Assembly (NCBI GenBank): GCA_964478165.1 | Contig: CAYZGU010000016.1 | Span: 96,442 to 160,441, forward strand | Source of the DNA: CAYZGU01 sp964478165 | Lineage (GTDB): Bacteria; Poribacteria; WGA-4E; JAJDTR01 | Length of the DNA stretch: 64,000 bases | Direction: 5' to 3' | Shown here: positions 1 through 10,212 of the stretch, one piece after another | Layout of the letters: the number at the start of each line of letters is the position of its first letter | Position numbering within the stretch: position 1 is the stretch's first letter | Program-made: the position numbers and the translations under genes | Notes under the pieces: generated by a model | What the model saw: the letters and a program-made list of their open reading frames with translations, nothing else | Database searches by the model: none | What the model was told of the DNA's origin: nothing

Positions 1-1759
1 AAATGAGGGAACCAATTCCGCTCGCGTGAACCTCGACACTTCGAGCCGTGGCAATCTCTGCAATAGCCGGAATTGTTCGCAATTGCTTGAGGGCCCACGG
101 GTCAAGCCTCTCAGTGAGATGACCACTAGAGAGTGTTGGTGGGGTTACAAAAATATCAGCCTGCAGCAAATCGGTCAACCACCGTTCAACAGTGCCACGA
201 AAACTTCCCATCATCACGCTTACGCCGATAATCACACTAACTGCAATCATCAGTGCCGCAACAGTGACAGACGTGCGACTCAAGGAGCGATCGATGTTGC
301 GAAGCGCCATTACCCCTAGCACAGGCACTCTGCATCGCGTCGGATTATGCGTTGCTATTTTAATGAGAGCACGCATAATCGATGGGGTCAAGAGCGCCAT
401 TCCTATCAGAACCATGAGCACGCCAATAAAGGCAATTATGAGATGCAATTGCGGTAGTAGTAAGCCAATCCCAATGAGCAGCGCGCTAACCCCTCCAATT
501 CTAGTCCAACGAATGGCTTGCACTGTCCGGGCTTCAATGTCGCTTCTTTGAAGATTACTTATCGGAGAGATCTGGGTAGCTTGATACGCAGGGAGAAGTG
601 CTCCAACAATTGCCGCCGATAAACCAAAAAGAATTCCTTTGAAGAGCGTCAGAAACGGAACGTCGACTTCGCGAACGCTATTTACAAAGAACAAATCGTT
701 GATACTGTTTGTGACCAAAGCTACGGCCCCCCTCCCGAGAATTGGACCCATCACCAATCCGAGCAGCGCCCCCGCTAGTCCAAGCAGACACGCCTCAGCG
801 AGAATTATACCGAAGATCTCTGCACGGGTTGTTCCGACAGCTCGTAGCCTTCCAATGACCGAGAGTTGTTGTAACACGCTAAACGAAACAGTGTTGTAGA
901 TCAGAAACATGCCCACAAGCAGAGCCAGTAAACTCAATGCCGTAAGATTAAGGCGGAACGATTTTGTCATCTGGACGACCGCGCCCCGCCGTGCTTCGGA
1001 AGTTTCGATTCGTGTCCCCGCTGGAAGCATCGATTGGACGCGATGAAGCAACTCCTGACCTAACCGGGTTCCCGGAAGAACAACGTCGATACGGTCTAGA
1101 GTGCCTTCCTTCCCAAACATTTCTTGAGCAGTAGCAATGTCGGCTAGTAACACATTTTCGAACGAGCTTGCCAGCCGCTTATTTTCTGAGCTGATTACAC
1201 CTACAATTCGCAGGCGGTGTTGATGACTTCCTACCCGAACAACAAGCGTGTCACCCACGATTAATTGATGCTCATCTCCAAATTGTTCCCCAATTACCAC
1301 CGTATTTGGATGAGCCATGAATAAAATCAAATCTTGTTGGTCCGAGATGCCGATCTGAATCGGACCAACTCCCTTCCGGAACGATTCTCCCGCAAAGACA
1401 TCAATCCCTAAAAGATGCATGACTCTTCCGTTTACGGACTCCGCCTTAACATACCCTTCAACAACTGGAACGATTTGGCGATAGCCCAGTTCGCGACGAA
1501 TCCGCACATACACTGCTTCGTCAACTCCTAAGGGACCCCCCAAAATCTGATGAGTGGCACTACCCACAACCAAATCTGTCCCAATGTCGAAGGCCCGATG
1601 TACGGATGAGTTGGCAAGGTCGATAGCAATAATCATCCCGACGCCGATAGAGACTCCAACGATGAAGAACAGACTCTGAAACGGATTACGACACGCATGC
1701 CTGGATGCTAATCGACACAGCGTGTTGATCTTTCGGCGAACTCCGTAATCATGCGTCAT
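1..1759 (-). CDS. FtsX/MacB-type ABC transporter permease, C-terminus outside window
   Basis: Translated from the complement, this frame stays open for about 586 residues from the ATG at 1759 to the window edge, so the C-terminus is missing. A first membrane segment near residues 25-45 (LFFIVGVSIGVGMIIAI) is followed by a large MacB-PCD-like extracytoplasmic region. Membrane segments then follow around residues 265-285, 310-340 and 365-385, with a second set beginning near residue 410. This is the duplicated layout of long FtsX-family permeases. The start overlaps the end of the upstream ATPase gene by 11 nt, so translation is probably coupled. The partners suggest a lipoprotein-release or macrolide/peptide export complex in the inner membrane. 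The substrate is unknown. Confidence 0.85.
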   Translation of the reverse strand, partial: MTHDYGVRRKINTLCRLASRHACRNPFQSLFFIVGVSIGVGMIIAIDLANSSVHRAFDIGTDLVVGSATHQILGGPLGVDEAVYVRIRRELGYRQIVPVVEGYVKAESVNGRVMHLLGIDVFAGESFRKGVGPIQIGISDQQDLILFMAHPNTVVIGEQFGDEHQLIVGDTLVVRVGSHQHRLRIVGVISSENKRLASSFENVLLADIATAQEMFGKEGTLDRIDVVLPGTRLGQELLHRVQSMLPAGTRIETSEARRGAVVQMTKSFRLNLTALSLLALLVGMFLIYNTVSFSVLQQLSVIGRLRAVGTTRAEIFGIILAEACLLGLAGALLGLVMGPILGRGAVALVTNSINDLFFVNSVREVDVPFLTLFKGILFGLSAAIVGALLPAYQATQISPISNLQRSDIEARTVQAIRWTRIGGVSALLIGIGLLLPQLHLIIAFIGVLMVLIGMALLTPSIMRALIKIATHNPTRCRVPVLGVMALRNIDRSLSRTSVTVAALMIAVSVIIGVSVMMGSFRGTVERWLTDLLQADIFVTPPTLSSGHLTERLDPWALKQLRTIPAIAEIATARSVEVHASGIGSLI

Positions 1760-2498
1760 ACAAGTGTAGTTTTCCTCGATCGATTTGAAACACGCGGTCC
1801 GCACGCTGTGCAATCTCAGTGGCATGAGTGGCCATTATCAGTGTTTTTCCGGAATTCCTACTCAAACGCAGTAAGAGCGACAGGACTTTTTCGCTATTGT
1901 CAGCATCCAGATTACCTGTCGGCTCATCTGCGAGCAAAAGCAATGGGTTGTTTACCAAAGCACGAGCAATGGCAACGCGCTGCTGTTCACCACCACTCAA
2001 TTTGTCGGGATAGCTATCCAGTCGGGCCGAAAGTCCAACAGCGTCCAGAAGCGAGACACTGTACTGGACACTTCGGGGAGCGCCCGATAAGTCGAGTGGC
2101 AAGCTCACATTTTCGAGCACCGTTAGGGTTGGAATAAGATTGAAGAATTGGAATACGAAACCGATGTGGTTCCGTCGGAAGAGCGTGCGTTCGTTTTCAC
2201 TCATGTGGTTGAGACCAATTTCCCCATCAGGAGTTTGAATCAATATGTCGCCGGAACACGGGAGATCAAGACCCGCTATGAGGTTGAGCAACGTGCTCTT
2301 TCCACTGCCAGATTGTCCCAGAACGCAAACGAATTCACCCTCATAAAATTGCTCACTAACCCGATCCAACACGAAATGATGTTGACTACCCTGCTTGTGT
2401 TGTTTGCTCAAACTGTTCAAACGTATAATTCGATTACGCACTATAATCCTTTCCGGTACTAAGATGGCCTTTCGGTACGCCACACGTTCAGGAGTCAT
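1749..2498 (-). CDS. ABC transporter ATP-binding protein, LolD/MacB type
   Basis: ATPase of the MacB/LolD/FtsE branch, predicted to power the adjacent FtsX-type permeases. Visible motifs are Walker A GQSGSGKST (61-69), a Q-loop near FVFQFF (115-119), the signature LSGGEQQR (167-174), Walker B LLLLADEP (186-193) and the switch His225. The ATG at 2498 overlaps the stop of the upstream permease as ATGA. An alternative GTG start at 2441 has an AAAGGA five bases upstream and would remove a 19-residue extension with no family counterpart, so the true start may be 2441. It lies between two permease genes on the minus strand. Confidence 0.9.
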   Translation of the reverse strand: MTPERVAYRKAILVPERIIVRNRIIRLNSLSKQHKQGSQHHFVLDRVSEQFYEGEFVCVLGQSGSGKSTLLNLIAGLDLPCSGDILIQTPDGEIGLNHMSENERTLFRRNHIGFVFQFFNLIPTLTVLENVSLPLDLSGAPRSVQYSVSLLDAVGLSARLDSYPDKLSGGEQQRVAIARALVNNPLLLLADEPTGNLDADNSEKVLSLLLRLSRNSGKTLIMATHATEIAQRADRVFQIDRGKLHLYDA

Positions 2499-5400
2499 CC
2501 CGATTTTAGATAGGACAATAGCGGCGCACGAACGATAACCAAAACAGACGCGACGCTAACAATTACCCCCACGAGAAACACGAGAAATAATGTCACGAAG
2601 ATAGAAAACACCGGCACGGTACTGACGGATTCGAAGATTCGAGGTGCTACGGCGATTAGCGCAGAACAAGTTCCGATTAACATTCCTACCTACAAAAGAA
2701 TAATATTTTCCATTAGGAGCATGAACGATATTGTTGTTCGACGGAATCCGAAAGCGCGAAGCGTTGCTAGTTCCCTGCTCCGGTCCAGTGCGTTTCTAAC
2801 AAGCACAACCCCTAAGCCCAAAGTGCCCAGCAGCATTCCGAGACCACCGAGAGTCTGAAACGTGGACAGGTATGTATTTTCCACGATTCGATAGCTGGCG
2901 ACTTTTTCGCTGGCGGGCATGACATCGAATCCATAATTGCGAAGAGATTTTTCTAAAATCCTACCAACATCGCCTAAGACATCAGAAGGCGTATCAATGA
3001 GGAAGTATCCATACCCAATATTGCTCGGGAAATGTTTGGTGAAATTATCTTCGGAGATGAGCAGCTCACTCTGAAACATGCTGTCCTGTAGAAGTGCAAC
3101 CAGACGGAGTCTTAGAGGTTGGCCTAATTCATTCTTAACAATTAACTCACTTCCGAGAGCGAGGTGCAAGCCCCAGGTCACAGAATTGTAATCGCCAATT
3201 GCCGGAATTACATCCGTCCCGACATCTTCGAAGAGCAGTTCCCATGGGGACGTCTTGTCCCTCAGGCTGTTCCGGAATCGGAACCCTCCACGTGAAGCAA
3301 AACTTTTGGACGCCGCGAGTATCCGCGGTTGCTGCGGTTGATAAAGGTTAAGACAGCTCATGTCATCACCTTGAAGTAATCGCAATGGTATAATCTCGGA
3401 GCCATGGAACATCTTCGCATCACGGTGAGAGACTCCTAGCCCTAATCTGGCCGTTTCCGAGTTCAAGTCATCTTGAAATGGAATCGCGGCCTCCCCAACC
3501 AGTGAAAATCCACCAGTGCCGGACTTCAATTGGTTTACTATTTCATTACTGGTGTCGCTTTGGCGTTGCGTGCCCACGGCAACAATTACAAAACTGGCGC
3601 TGGCAACCAGGGCAGCACAGACAATGCTCCGTCCTGGGTGGAGCGCACAATTCCTGATACCCATTCGGAGTTTCCCTCGCAGGGGAAGTGTACTTTGTAT
3701 TGCTGATATCGATTTCAGACACGCCAAAAAAGCCGCTAATCCTGAAAACAGTAGAAGTGTACCAGCGACGAAAAATACGGCAGGTGAGGATGTTGAATCC
3801 CTGTAGATCGCAAAACTCACAAGGCTCATCGCAAGGCCTATTCCTGCATAAGCAATCACGGGGGCAAGACGTGCGTTTGGGTTCCTCTCCAACTCATTCG
3901 TTCCTTTCAGCAAGGTGCGAACGGTAATCTTACCACAGCCACGCACTGCCCACACGATTGAAATTAGCACACAAAGAATCGACGTAACAAAACCAATTAG
4001 TAAGCTTACGGAACCGACGTTAAGCGTAAGCAATGGCGTTCCCACTCCACCATTCCACCAGTCGCGCAAACCCATCATCATTAACCAACCATAGCCAATG
4101 GCCCCTACCAAGCCAAGAGCACTTCCGATCGTAGCAAGGATAGTGCCCTCTTTCAGGAATCGCAAACGTACACTGGACAACGAATAACCCGTCGTTAAAA
4201 GGAGACCAATCTCTGATGCTCGTTGGTCAACTCCCAACTTGAAGAGTAAGCCCACTAAGAGCAGGGCCGACCCGATAAGGAATATGCTAAATCCCCCGAA
4301 CAGCATGCTAAAATCTGTCGTACCTGACGAGGCATCGAGGCCCTGCGCCATCACTGAATGAAATCGGAACCCAACGTGTTCAGGACTGAGTAGTGCGGGC
4401 AACCGCGTGTGCAAAATAGCCTCTATTGCCTGTGTACTCATGTTCGTGGTTGAGTGAAACCGAATGGCGGACAAGACACCGAATCGAGTACCCCAAAGTC
4501 TTTGTGCACTCGACGGTGAAATAAAGGCCTTCGGCGTAGCACCAAACTCATCCCAGTACCTTTCGTCTTTCGAACGAATGCGGTTCATCTCCAGTGGAAA
4601 CGTCGCATTCCAACTGGAGATGTCATTCGAATCAAAGAGTTCGTGAAATTCGGGCGTCAATTGTCGGTCCCGCGCCAATCCTTGCATTGGAACCACGCCC
4701 TTTAATCCAAATTGCGCACGCTTTGTCAGGAGCATGTTTCGGTCTCCAGCAACATAATAACTTACTTCAATCAAATCTCCGACCTCAGCGTTCAAATCTT
4801 CTGCAGCCCACGAATTAAGGAGAATTTCACTGTCAGCCAAACCGGCAATTTGCAGAGCCACCTGCCCTCTGGGTTGCAGACGATCGGTCATCAACATGTG
4901 CGCCGGTAAACCCAACGCGGTAATAGTTGAATAAGGAAATGTCTTTTTGGCAGTAGAAATCTCATTCGCAAGGTACGTCATGATAGTCGTGATAGAAATG
5001 CTATTTTCTCTTGCCAATGCCTTGGCCGCCGTAACAATATGCGGATTCAGCAAAAACTGCGGACTTTCAAGAGAGAGGTAGCCTTCCCTTCGTTCAAATC
5101 GCAGGCCGAGGTCACCCAATTTGAACACATGTCGGAGTCCATCTTGGGACATATACGGAGCACTACCAGTTGCCATCGCTGAATTCGCGACGAAAATCGA
5201 ATTAACCTTTCCCGACTGATCTAATGCGCTTTGCAAAACGGGCAACTGCGCAAATGCGTTCAAAGGGATTCTCTGATTTGCGCGTAGACCAAATCTACCA
5301 ATCCCTTGGTCAGGAATCACTTTTGTTACAGTGAATCGCAGCGTCCTGAGACTTGAAGAAGCGCTCCGCTGGCCGAAAAGAAACTCTGGGTGAACATCGT

Positions 5401-5896
5401 TCTGCCGCTTAAAAGATATTAGGAGGGACTGACCCACCTCCACTTTCAGTTCCTTCTGTAGAGATTGATTTACAATCAGTGATGGAAATGGATTTTCGGA
5501 AGGTTTTTTTATAAAATCTGTTTCGTAACCGATCGTGTCATCGTTCCACAGCGAGAGGAACCTTCGATCGATGCCCTGAAGATGAACGCGTGAAGCGCGA
5601 GCCTCATTGGCCGGGTTCACAACCGCACCAGTAATGAGAATCGCAGGTGCGGCCAGATCAACTCGTGCCTTGAACATGCGATTCTCTGAAAACTGCATCG
5701 CTAACGTTTCTCGAAAGAAGCGCTCTGATGTCAGAACACCATCGATTCTGCCTAGGCGGTCCAGGGTGAAATTGCGCAAACTTGCTCGGACTGAATCCCC
5801 GATTATCAGCACGCCGGTAAGTACCGACGACAAAACTGCTACACTGAGGAGCACGGCAAGGTGAATACGCCAGAAATGACTTAGACTTCGACGCAT
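2495..5896 (-). pseudogene. FtsX-type ABC permease interrupted by an in-frame TAG
   Basis: A long FtsX-family permease starting MRRSLSHFW at 5896. It reads 1068 codons to a TAG at 2692-2690 and then continues in the same frame for 64 more codons to 2495. The TAG falls inside the last membrane helix: ENIILL, stop, then VGMLIGTCSALIAVAP. The C-terminal helices are therefore cut off unless the codon is suppressed or is a sequence error. Everything before it looks intact: an N-terminal anchor (10-32), two extracytoplasmic domains, and helix groups near 535-660 and 690-790. The following ATPase gene starts inside the second stop (ATGA), so the full reading frame was the ancestral gene. It may be a recent nonsense mutation in an otherwise maintained operon. 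Confidence 0.75.
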
Positions 5897-5962
5897 AGCG
5901 GAAAAACCATGAGGCTACTTAAAATTCGTGGACTTAGGATCACAATCATTCGAAAGACACAC

Positions 5963-6676
5963 TCAGCACACCAGACCGTCGACAAGTTCAAATCGGCGTT
6001 GAAAACGATTTGCGAGCTCGAGGCTGTGGGTGACTACAATCAATATGTTATTTTCATTTGTGTGTAGTTCGAACAGAAGGGACGCAATGTTGTCTGCAGT
6101 AGAATGGTCAAGGTTCCCCGTGGGTTCATCGCACAAGAGGAGACTAGGCTGATTTATCAAGGCACGTGCGACTGCCACACGCTGGCATTCACCACCAGAT
6201 AGTTCATGAGGACGGTGGGTCAATCGACGAGAAAGTCCCACGCGGTCCAGTAGCATTCTAGCCCGAATCTGCGCACCGGGAAGCCCTTGCTTAAACGCAA
6301 GAGCCGGTATCAGAACGTTTTCTAGAACCGAATATTGAGGCAATAGGTGGTGATCTTGAAAAACAAAGCCAATTGAGCAGTTTCGAAATCTTGATAGTTG
6401 CGCTTCTGGAAGCTCAAACGGGTTCTTCCCGTTGATTTCGATTACGCCTTCAGTGGGAGGATCTAGTGTGCCGATTAATTGAAGCAATGTGCTTTTCCCA
6501 GAACCAGACGGTCCCGTCAGCGCGAGTACGTCTCCTTGATTAACCTCGAAGGACACTCCGCGCAAAACCTCGACTAAATGACTCTTCCGCTCATAGGTCT
6601 TGCATACATTCGAAACTTTAAGTGAAATCGGATTGAGTTTTGTCATTACTCCTAAATCAGTATTAGGCGCATCCAC
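5963..6676 (-). CDS. ABC transporter ATP-binding protein, LolD-like
   Basis: Second LolD/MacB-type ATPase of the cluster, 237 residues. Walker A GPSGSGKST is at 55-63, Q-loop Gln107 in FVFQDHHLLP, signature LSGGECQR at 159-166, Walker B LLLCDEP at 179-185 and the switch His at 217. FQDHHLLPQ(Y)SVLENV is characteristic of the LolD group that releases outer-membrane lipoproteins. The start at 6676 has no clear ribosome site. Met11 (6646) is preceded by AGGAG only two bases upstream, so neither start is certain. It lies 66 bases upstream of the interrupted permease and probably serves it in one operon. Confidence 0.88.
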   Translation of the reverse strand: MDAPNTDLGVMTKLNPISLKVSNVCKTYERKSHLVEVLRGVSFEVNQGDVLALTGPSGSGKSTLLQLIGTLDPPTEGVIEINGKNPFELPEAQLSRFRNCSIGFVFQDHHLLPQYSVLENVLIPALAFKQGLPGAQIRARMLLDRVGLSRRLTHRPHELSGGECQRVAVARALINQPSLLLCDEPTGNLDHSTADNIASLLFELHTNENNILIVVTHSLELANRFQRRFELVDGLVC

Positions 6677-6715
6677 TTGGATAAGCAGTAAGTCTTAGGT
6701 CTAATCGGTTAAACC

Positions 6716-7159
6716 TTAGTCGTTACAACTTCGCTCGTTAGCTACTTGTGTGTTATCGAGCTTGGCTGCGATGTCTCCAGGAATGGGAATCGGCTTCAAC
6801 GTCATGTCAGGCCCGCATATGCAGCAGACCGTTTGCATCTCACCGCGGGCAATGTCAACAAAATCTTTTCTAAAGTCAAATTGGTACATCATCGTCGTAC
6901 GCCCCTTCTTTACGATTCTCAGATGGATGTCCAACTTATCCTCAAATTTCACTGGCTGCACATACTGACAAGTTGCTGACAAGCGCGGCCAACCTATAGT
7001 ATGCCCCTGCCATTTTGTCGTAGCACTTGTTCCCAATGAGCGAAGGAACTCATGCTCAGTAGTTTCCATAAAAACGAAAAACCGTGAAAAATGGACGATA
7101 CCAGCCATATCGGTATCGGAAAATTCTATCTGGCGCCGCGTACGATATTCACAGGGCAT
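6716..7159 (-). CDS. Acyl-CoA thioesterase, YbgC/4-hydroxybenzoyl-CoA thioesterase family
   Basis: A 147-residue hotdog-fold protein. The N-terminal RRQIEFSDTDMAGIVHFSRFFVFME is the family hallmark, with the catalytic Asp in the DTDMAGIVHF loop near residue 17. Length matches the family (130-150 residues). It should hydrolyse small or aromatic acyl-CoA thioesters in the cytoplasm; the substrate cannot be told from sequence. It is the first gene of a minus-strand run leading into the ABC export cluster, with 39 bases to the next start. That suggests co-transcription, though a functional link is not obvious. Confidence 0.85.
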   Translation of the reverse strand: MPCEYRTRRQIEFSDTDMAGIVHFSRFFVFMETTEHEFLRSLGTSATTKWQGHTIGWPRLSATCQYVQPVKFEDKLDIHLRIVKKGRTTMMYQFDFRKDFVDIARGEMQTVCCICGPDMTLKPIPIPGDIAAKLDNTQVANERSCND

Positions 7160-7537
7160 GGTGGGATTCGACTTCCTCCGGTGAGTTTGCTGAAACTCGT
7201 TGTCGCACTCCTAAGCTCGCATTAATTCGATTTCAAAATCCTCATTTGCCTACAATGTACGTTCCACTAGTGTGTTTTCTTTAGAACTCGGCACTTTTTC
7301 ATTGGTTCGATCGAATCCGCATAATATAACATCAGATGTAAGCCATACGTCAGTGTGTCGTCGAATTCTGCGCCTAACAGCGAATCCGCTGATATTTAAC
7401 GTGCAAACTGATCGTTCGATTCCATAATGTGAATGCTATTGCCCGCATTCTACTAGTGAACACTCGATCTGTGCCAAACACCGCAAACAGATTGGATGTG
7501 GTTGAGATGAATCATGAATTGACTAATCTCTGTCTCC
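7160..7537. other. Intergenic region, no gene seen
   Basis: About 380 bases between two minus-strand genes. It should contain the promoter of the thioesterase-ABC operon and the 3' end of the EamA-like gene. I see no convincing coding frame, repeat or terminator. Confidence 0.5.
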
Positions 7538-8008
7538 CTACGAACCCGGACGATATAGCGTAACGAGCCAACCACCAAAAGACGCAATCACAATACCGAC
7601 TATGAACTGCCAGCGCACGGTACCCCACCCACCGTGAGGTGGATGCACCCACATCGCAACAACCGCATTGACAACCGGGGCACCTGCAAACACGATTGAC
7701 ATCACCACCGCTGGGGTTCCCTTGGCTCCGAAAGCCAATAGAAGGCTAAACGCTCCAATCGCACCCACAAGACCGGCTGCCGTTGACAAGCCAACACCTT
7801 TCGCTGGAAACCTCCATGTAGCATCATTCAGAAAGAGTATAACCAGCGAACCTATGAGTGCCATCAACAAATACGCAACTCCAACGAATAGGAACGCTTT
7901 ATATCTTCCATTTTCTGGATCGTCCATTAACAGTTGCCCGGAATGCAGAAACACACCATAAACACCCCATGAGACAACTGTGACAAGGGCAAAAATTAAC
8001 CAAGCCAT
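7538..8008 (-). CDS. EamA/DMT-like small membrane protein
   Basis: A 156-residue, strongly hydrophobic protein with about five predicted membrane helices (near 1-18, 40-61, 76-97, 104-118 and 132-151). The composition and GAIGAFSLLLAFGAKG helix resemble one half (one five-helix repeat) of drug/metabolite transporters of the EamA superfamily. Half-size members usually work as homo- or hetero-oligomers. It starts 14 bases after the end of the glycosyltransferase gene, so the two are likely one transcript. It may move a small metabolite; the substrate is unknown. Confidence 0.65.
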   Translation of the reverse strand: MAWLIFALVTVVSWGVYGVFLHSGQLLMDDPENGRYKAFLFVGVAYLLMALIGSLVILFLNDATWRFPAKGVGLSTAAGLVGAIGAFSLLLAFGAKGTPAVVMSIVFAGAPVVNAVVAMWVHPPHGGWGTVRWQFIVGIVIASFGGWLVTLYRPGS

Positions 8009-8022
8009 ATGCTAAATCTCCC

Positions 8023-9318
8023 CTATGGCAAAATATATTGACGATAAACCGCCAGAGTATCTTTCGCCATTACATCGTCGCTAAACCTCTCATTTACACT
8101 TTCTTTTCCCTTAGCACCAAGTTGTATCCGATGCGTGGGATTATTGAGTAATTCTAATATGGCTTCCGCTATTGCCATTGGCTGGTTTGGGTTGACTAGT
8201 AAACCTCCACCGGTTGCGTCTACCAATTCTGGAAATCCGCCATGACGTGGAACCACAACTGGCACCCCATTAGCAAGCGCTTCCAAAACGAATAGCCCTT
8301 TCGGCTCAGGATAAGATGTCGGGACTGACAACACGTGTATACTGTTGAGAAACTGTATTTTTTGCGGACGATTTACTTCTCCTTGATACGAAAAGACATC
8401 TGTCAATCCCCAGGCGTTAATTTGCTTGAGAATTCCGTCAAGATACTCTTTATCCCGTAACCCAATATATCCAGCGACCTTAAGGCGAATTCTATCAGTT
8501 CCAATCTCCTGAGTCAACCGGTAAAATGCTTCTACCAGCAAATGAAGCCCTTTCGCAGGACAGATGCGCGCTAGATATCCGATTACGAAGACCGAATCGG
8601 GTCCGATAGGCTTCTCTATGACTCCATGGCCTTCCAGATTGAGACCGAGCGGCACGACATCAATCTTGGTCTCAGGAACATTGAGATAATTGCCCATAAA
8701 TTCGGCGTAGTATCGACAGGGAGCGATGAATCCGTTGACATCTACAGCGCGTTCACGAAGCAATCTGCGGACACACGATTTATAAGGTTCGACCAAGCCT
8801 TCAAGAAACAAGTCCTCTCCCTGAAGCGCGCAAACAATGGGAGTCCGCAACGCGGTCTTTATCTCTCTCGCCAATCCCACAAACATTGAATTTGTAAGGT
8901 GAACGAGATCGGGTTGATACGAATCTCTCAGCCACTTTATCAGCTTTTTAAGCTCTTTCTTCTGCTTTCCATTTTCACCTTCCAGCATGGAAAGCGTGAG
9001 TTCACCAAGGCTTTCAGAATCCGTGACCCCAGTGAATCGCGACAAATTTCGCAAGAGAAAAGAGCTATTGAGTAGCTCGTCGAAGCACCAAGGCGTATGC
9101 CGAAAGAACCAGGATTTCTGTTCTAAATAAACATTAATTCCGCCGAAAAACACATGGTCGATGCTAACATCCAGCTCGTCTGTGCGAATAGGCGTGTACG
9201 TGGGAATTAACGCAACGTCGTGCCCCATATCTTGTAGGGCTTTGGCGAGCGTATTATCATGGATGCAGGTTCCACAGTACATGCCCGCAGCGCCTGCAGT
9301 AATGTAAGCAATTTTCAT
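8023..9318 (-). CDS. Glycosyltransferase family 4 protein
   Basis: A 431-residue GT-B glycosyltransferase. The N-terminal half starts MKIAYITAGAAGMYCGTC with a glycine-rich acceptor loop. The C-terminal half carries the GT4 nucleotide-sugar site: IGYLARICPAKGLHLLVEAF (about 266-285) and PSYPEPKGLFVLEALANGVPVV (about 353-374) with the EPKG..VLEA acidic motif. It transfers a sugar from a nucleotide-sugar donor to an unidentified acceptor in the cytoplasm. Length is normal for GT4. It lies upstream of, and almost touches, the small EamA-like gene. Confidence 0.9.
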   Translation of the reverse strand: MKIAYITAGAAGMYCGTCIHDNTLAKALQDMGHDVALIPTYTPIRTDELDVSIDHVFFGGINVYLEQKSWFFRHTPWCFDELLNSSFLLRNLSRFTGVTDSESLGELTLSMLEGENGKQKKELKKLIKWLRDSYQPDLVHLTNSMFVGLAREIKTALRTPIVCALQGEDLFLEGLVEPYKSCVRRLLRERAVDVNGFIAPCRYYAEFMGNYLNVPETKIDVVPLGLNLEGHGVIEKPIGPDSVFVIGYLARICPAKGLHLLVEAFYRLTQEIGTDRIRLKVAGYIGLRDKEYLDGILKQINAWGLTDVFSYQGEVNRPQKIQFLNSIHVLSVPTSYPEPKGLFVLEALANGVPVVVPRHGGFPELVDATGGGLLVNPNQPMAIAEAILELLNNPTHRIQLGAKGKESVNERFSDDVMAKDTLAVYRQYILP

Positions 9319-10212
9319 TGCGCGTATTCAAAGTTCCCGTAGCCCAACAAAGGATTAGTTCGCTCAAGCCGCTCAGCTCTGTTAGTCGCAAATATAGATA
9401 TAACTGAACAGTTTCCGACCGGTTTTGGCTTGACGGTCGCCTAGAAGGGAAGTATAATTCAAGGCGTTCGATACAACTCCATTGTATCAGTTCTTGAAGA
9501 CGGTTTCAATGGGGAATTCTGAAGAATGAATCTGTGCCATTGAAAGGCGTGTTTTCTAGTGAACCGTGTCAACCACTAGCAGATAACGGTGAATTTCATC
9601 GGTGTAGATTCTTAGCGACAACACGAAGGAATCCAGACCTCTTGTACCTGTACATGTCTCGGTCCACCTCCCACGTGTCGCTGCGCAATGCTTAAGCCGA
9701 CATTGTAAAGACTTACGTGCGATCTATCTTTTGTAAAACTAGATATGGACGCCGAACCGCATGAATATGGGGAGCTTGAGGCGCAGCATGATAGCTAACG
9801 GGAGCAAGATAAGAAACCTCTTTTGTTCGTAGGCATCACCGAAGCGAATCACTTCTCGAACTGATACTAATGGCGGTAAGAGATGGCTACACCTCTCACG
9901 TAAATGTGATATAGATTGGTTGTAATGTTAGGGCATTGCCGAGGGCAGTTAAGTCACAACGCAGTTGTTTCGAATGATTGCATTCGACCGATTCGCAACC
10001 TGATTATAACCTATTGCTTATCTGCTCATCTCGCGTCCTGAAAAGCGTATCGAGATTAGCCCCCAAGCCAATAAGACTCGTGGTGTGTTTGCGACCACCG
10101 ACTCAGTATGCCTGTGTCCTAACGAACACGACCATATATGGTTAAATCATTTCGGAATGTCCTGTTTCTTGAATCGTTCAATCCAAAATGATAACAGCAA
10201 TGGGAGTTAGTA
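9319..10212. other. Long intergenic region with an isolated promoter
   Basis: Nearly 900 bases between the divergent glycosyltransferase and GH127 genes. No frame looks like a protein. The only clear signal is a near-consensus plus-strand promoter at 9430-9458 followed by a short hairpin (listed separately). It probably holds regulatory sequence and possibly a decayed gene or small RNA. Confidence 0.45.
9430..9458 (+). promoter_or_regulatory. Sigma70-like promoter with no adjacent gene
   Basis: TTGACG (9430-9435), 17 bases, then TATAAT (9453-9458). The next plus-strand gene starts 755 bases downstream. A 7-bp hairpin GATACAA/TTGTATC (9470-9488) lies in the first transcribed bases. It could express a non-coding RNA or a vanished gene. 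Confidence 0.5.
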
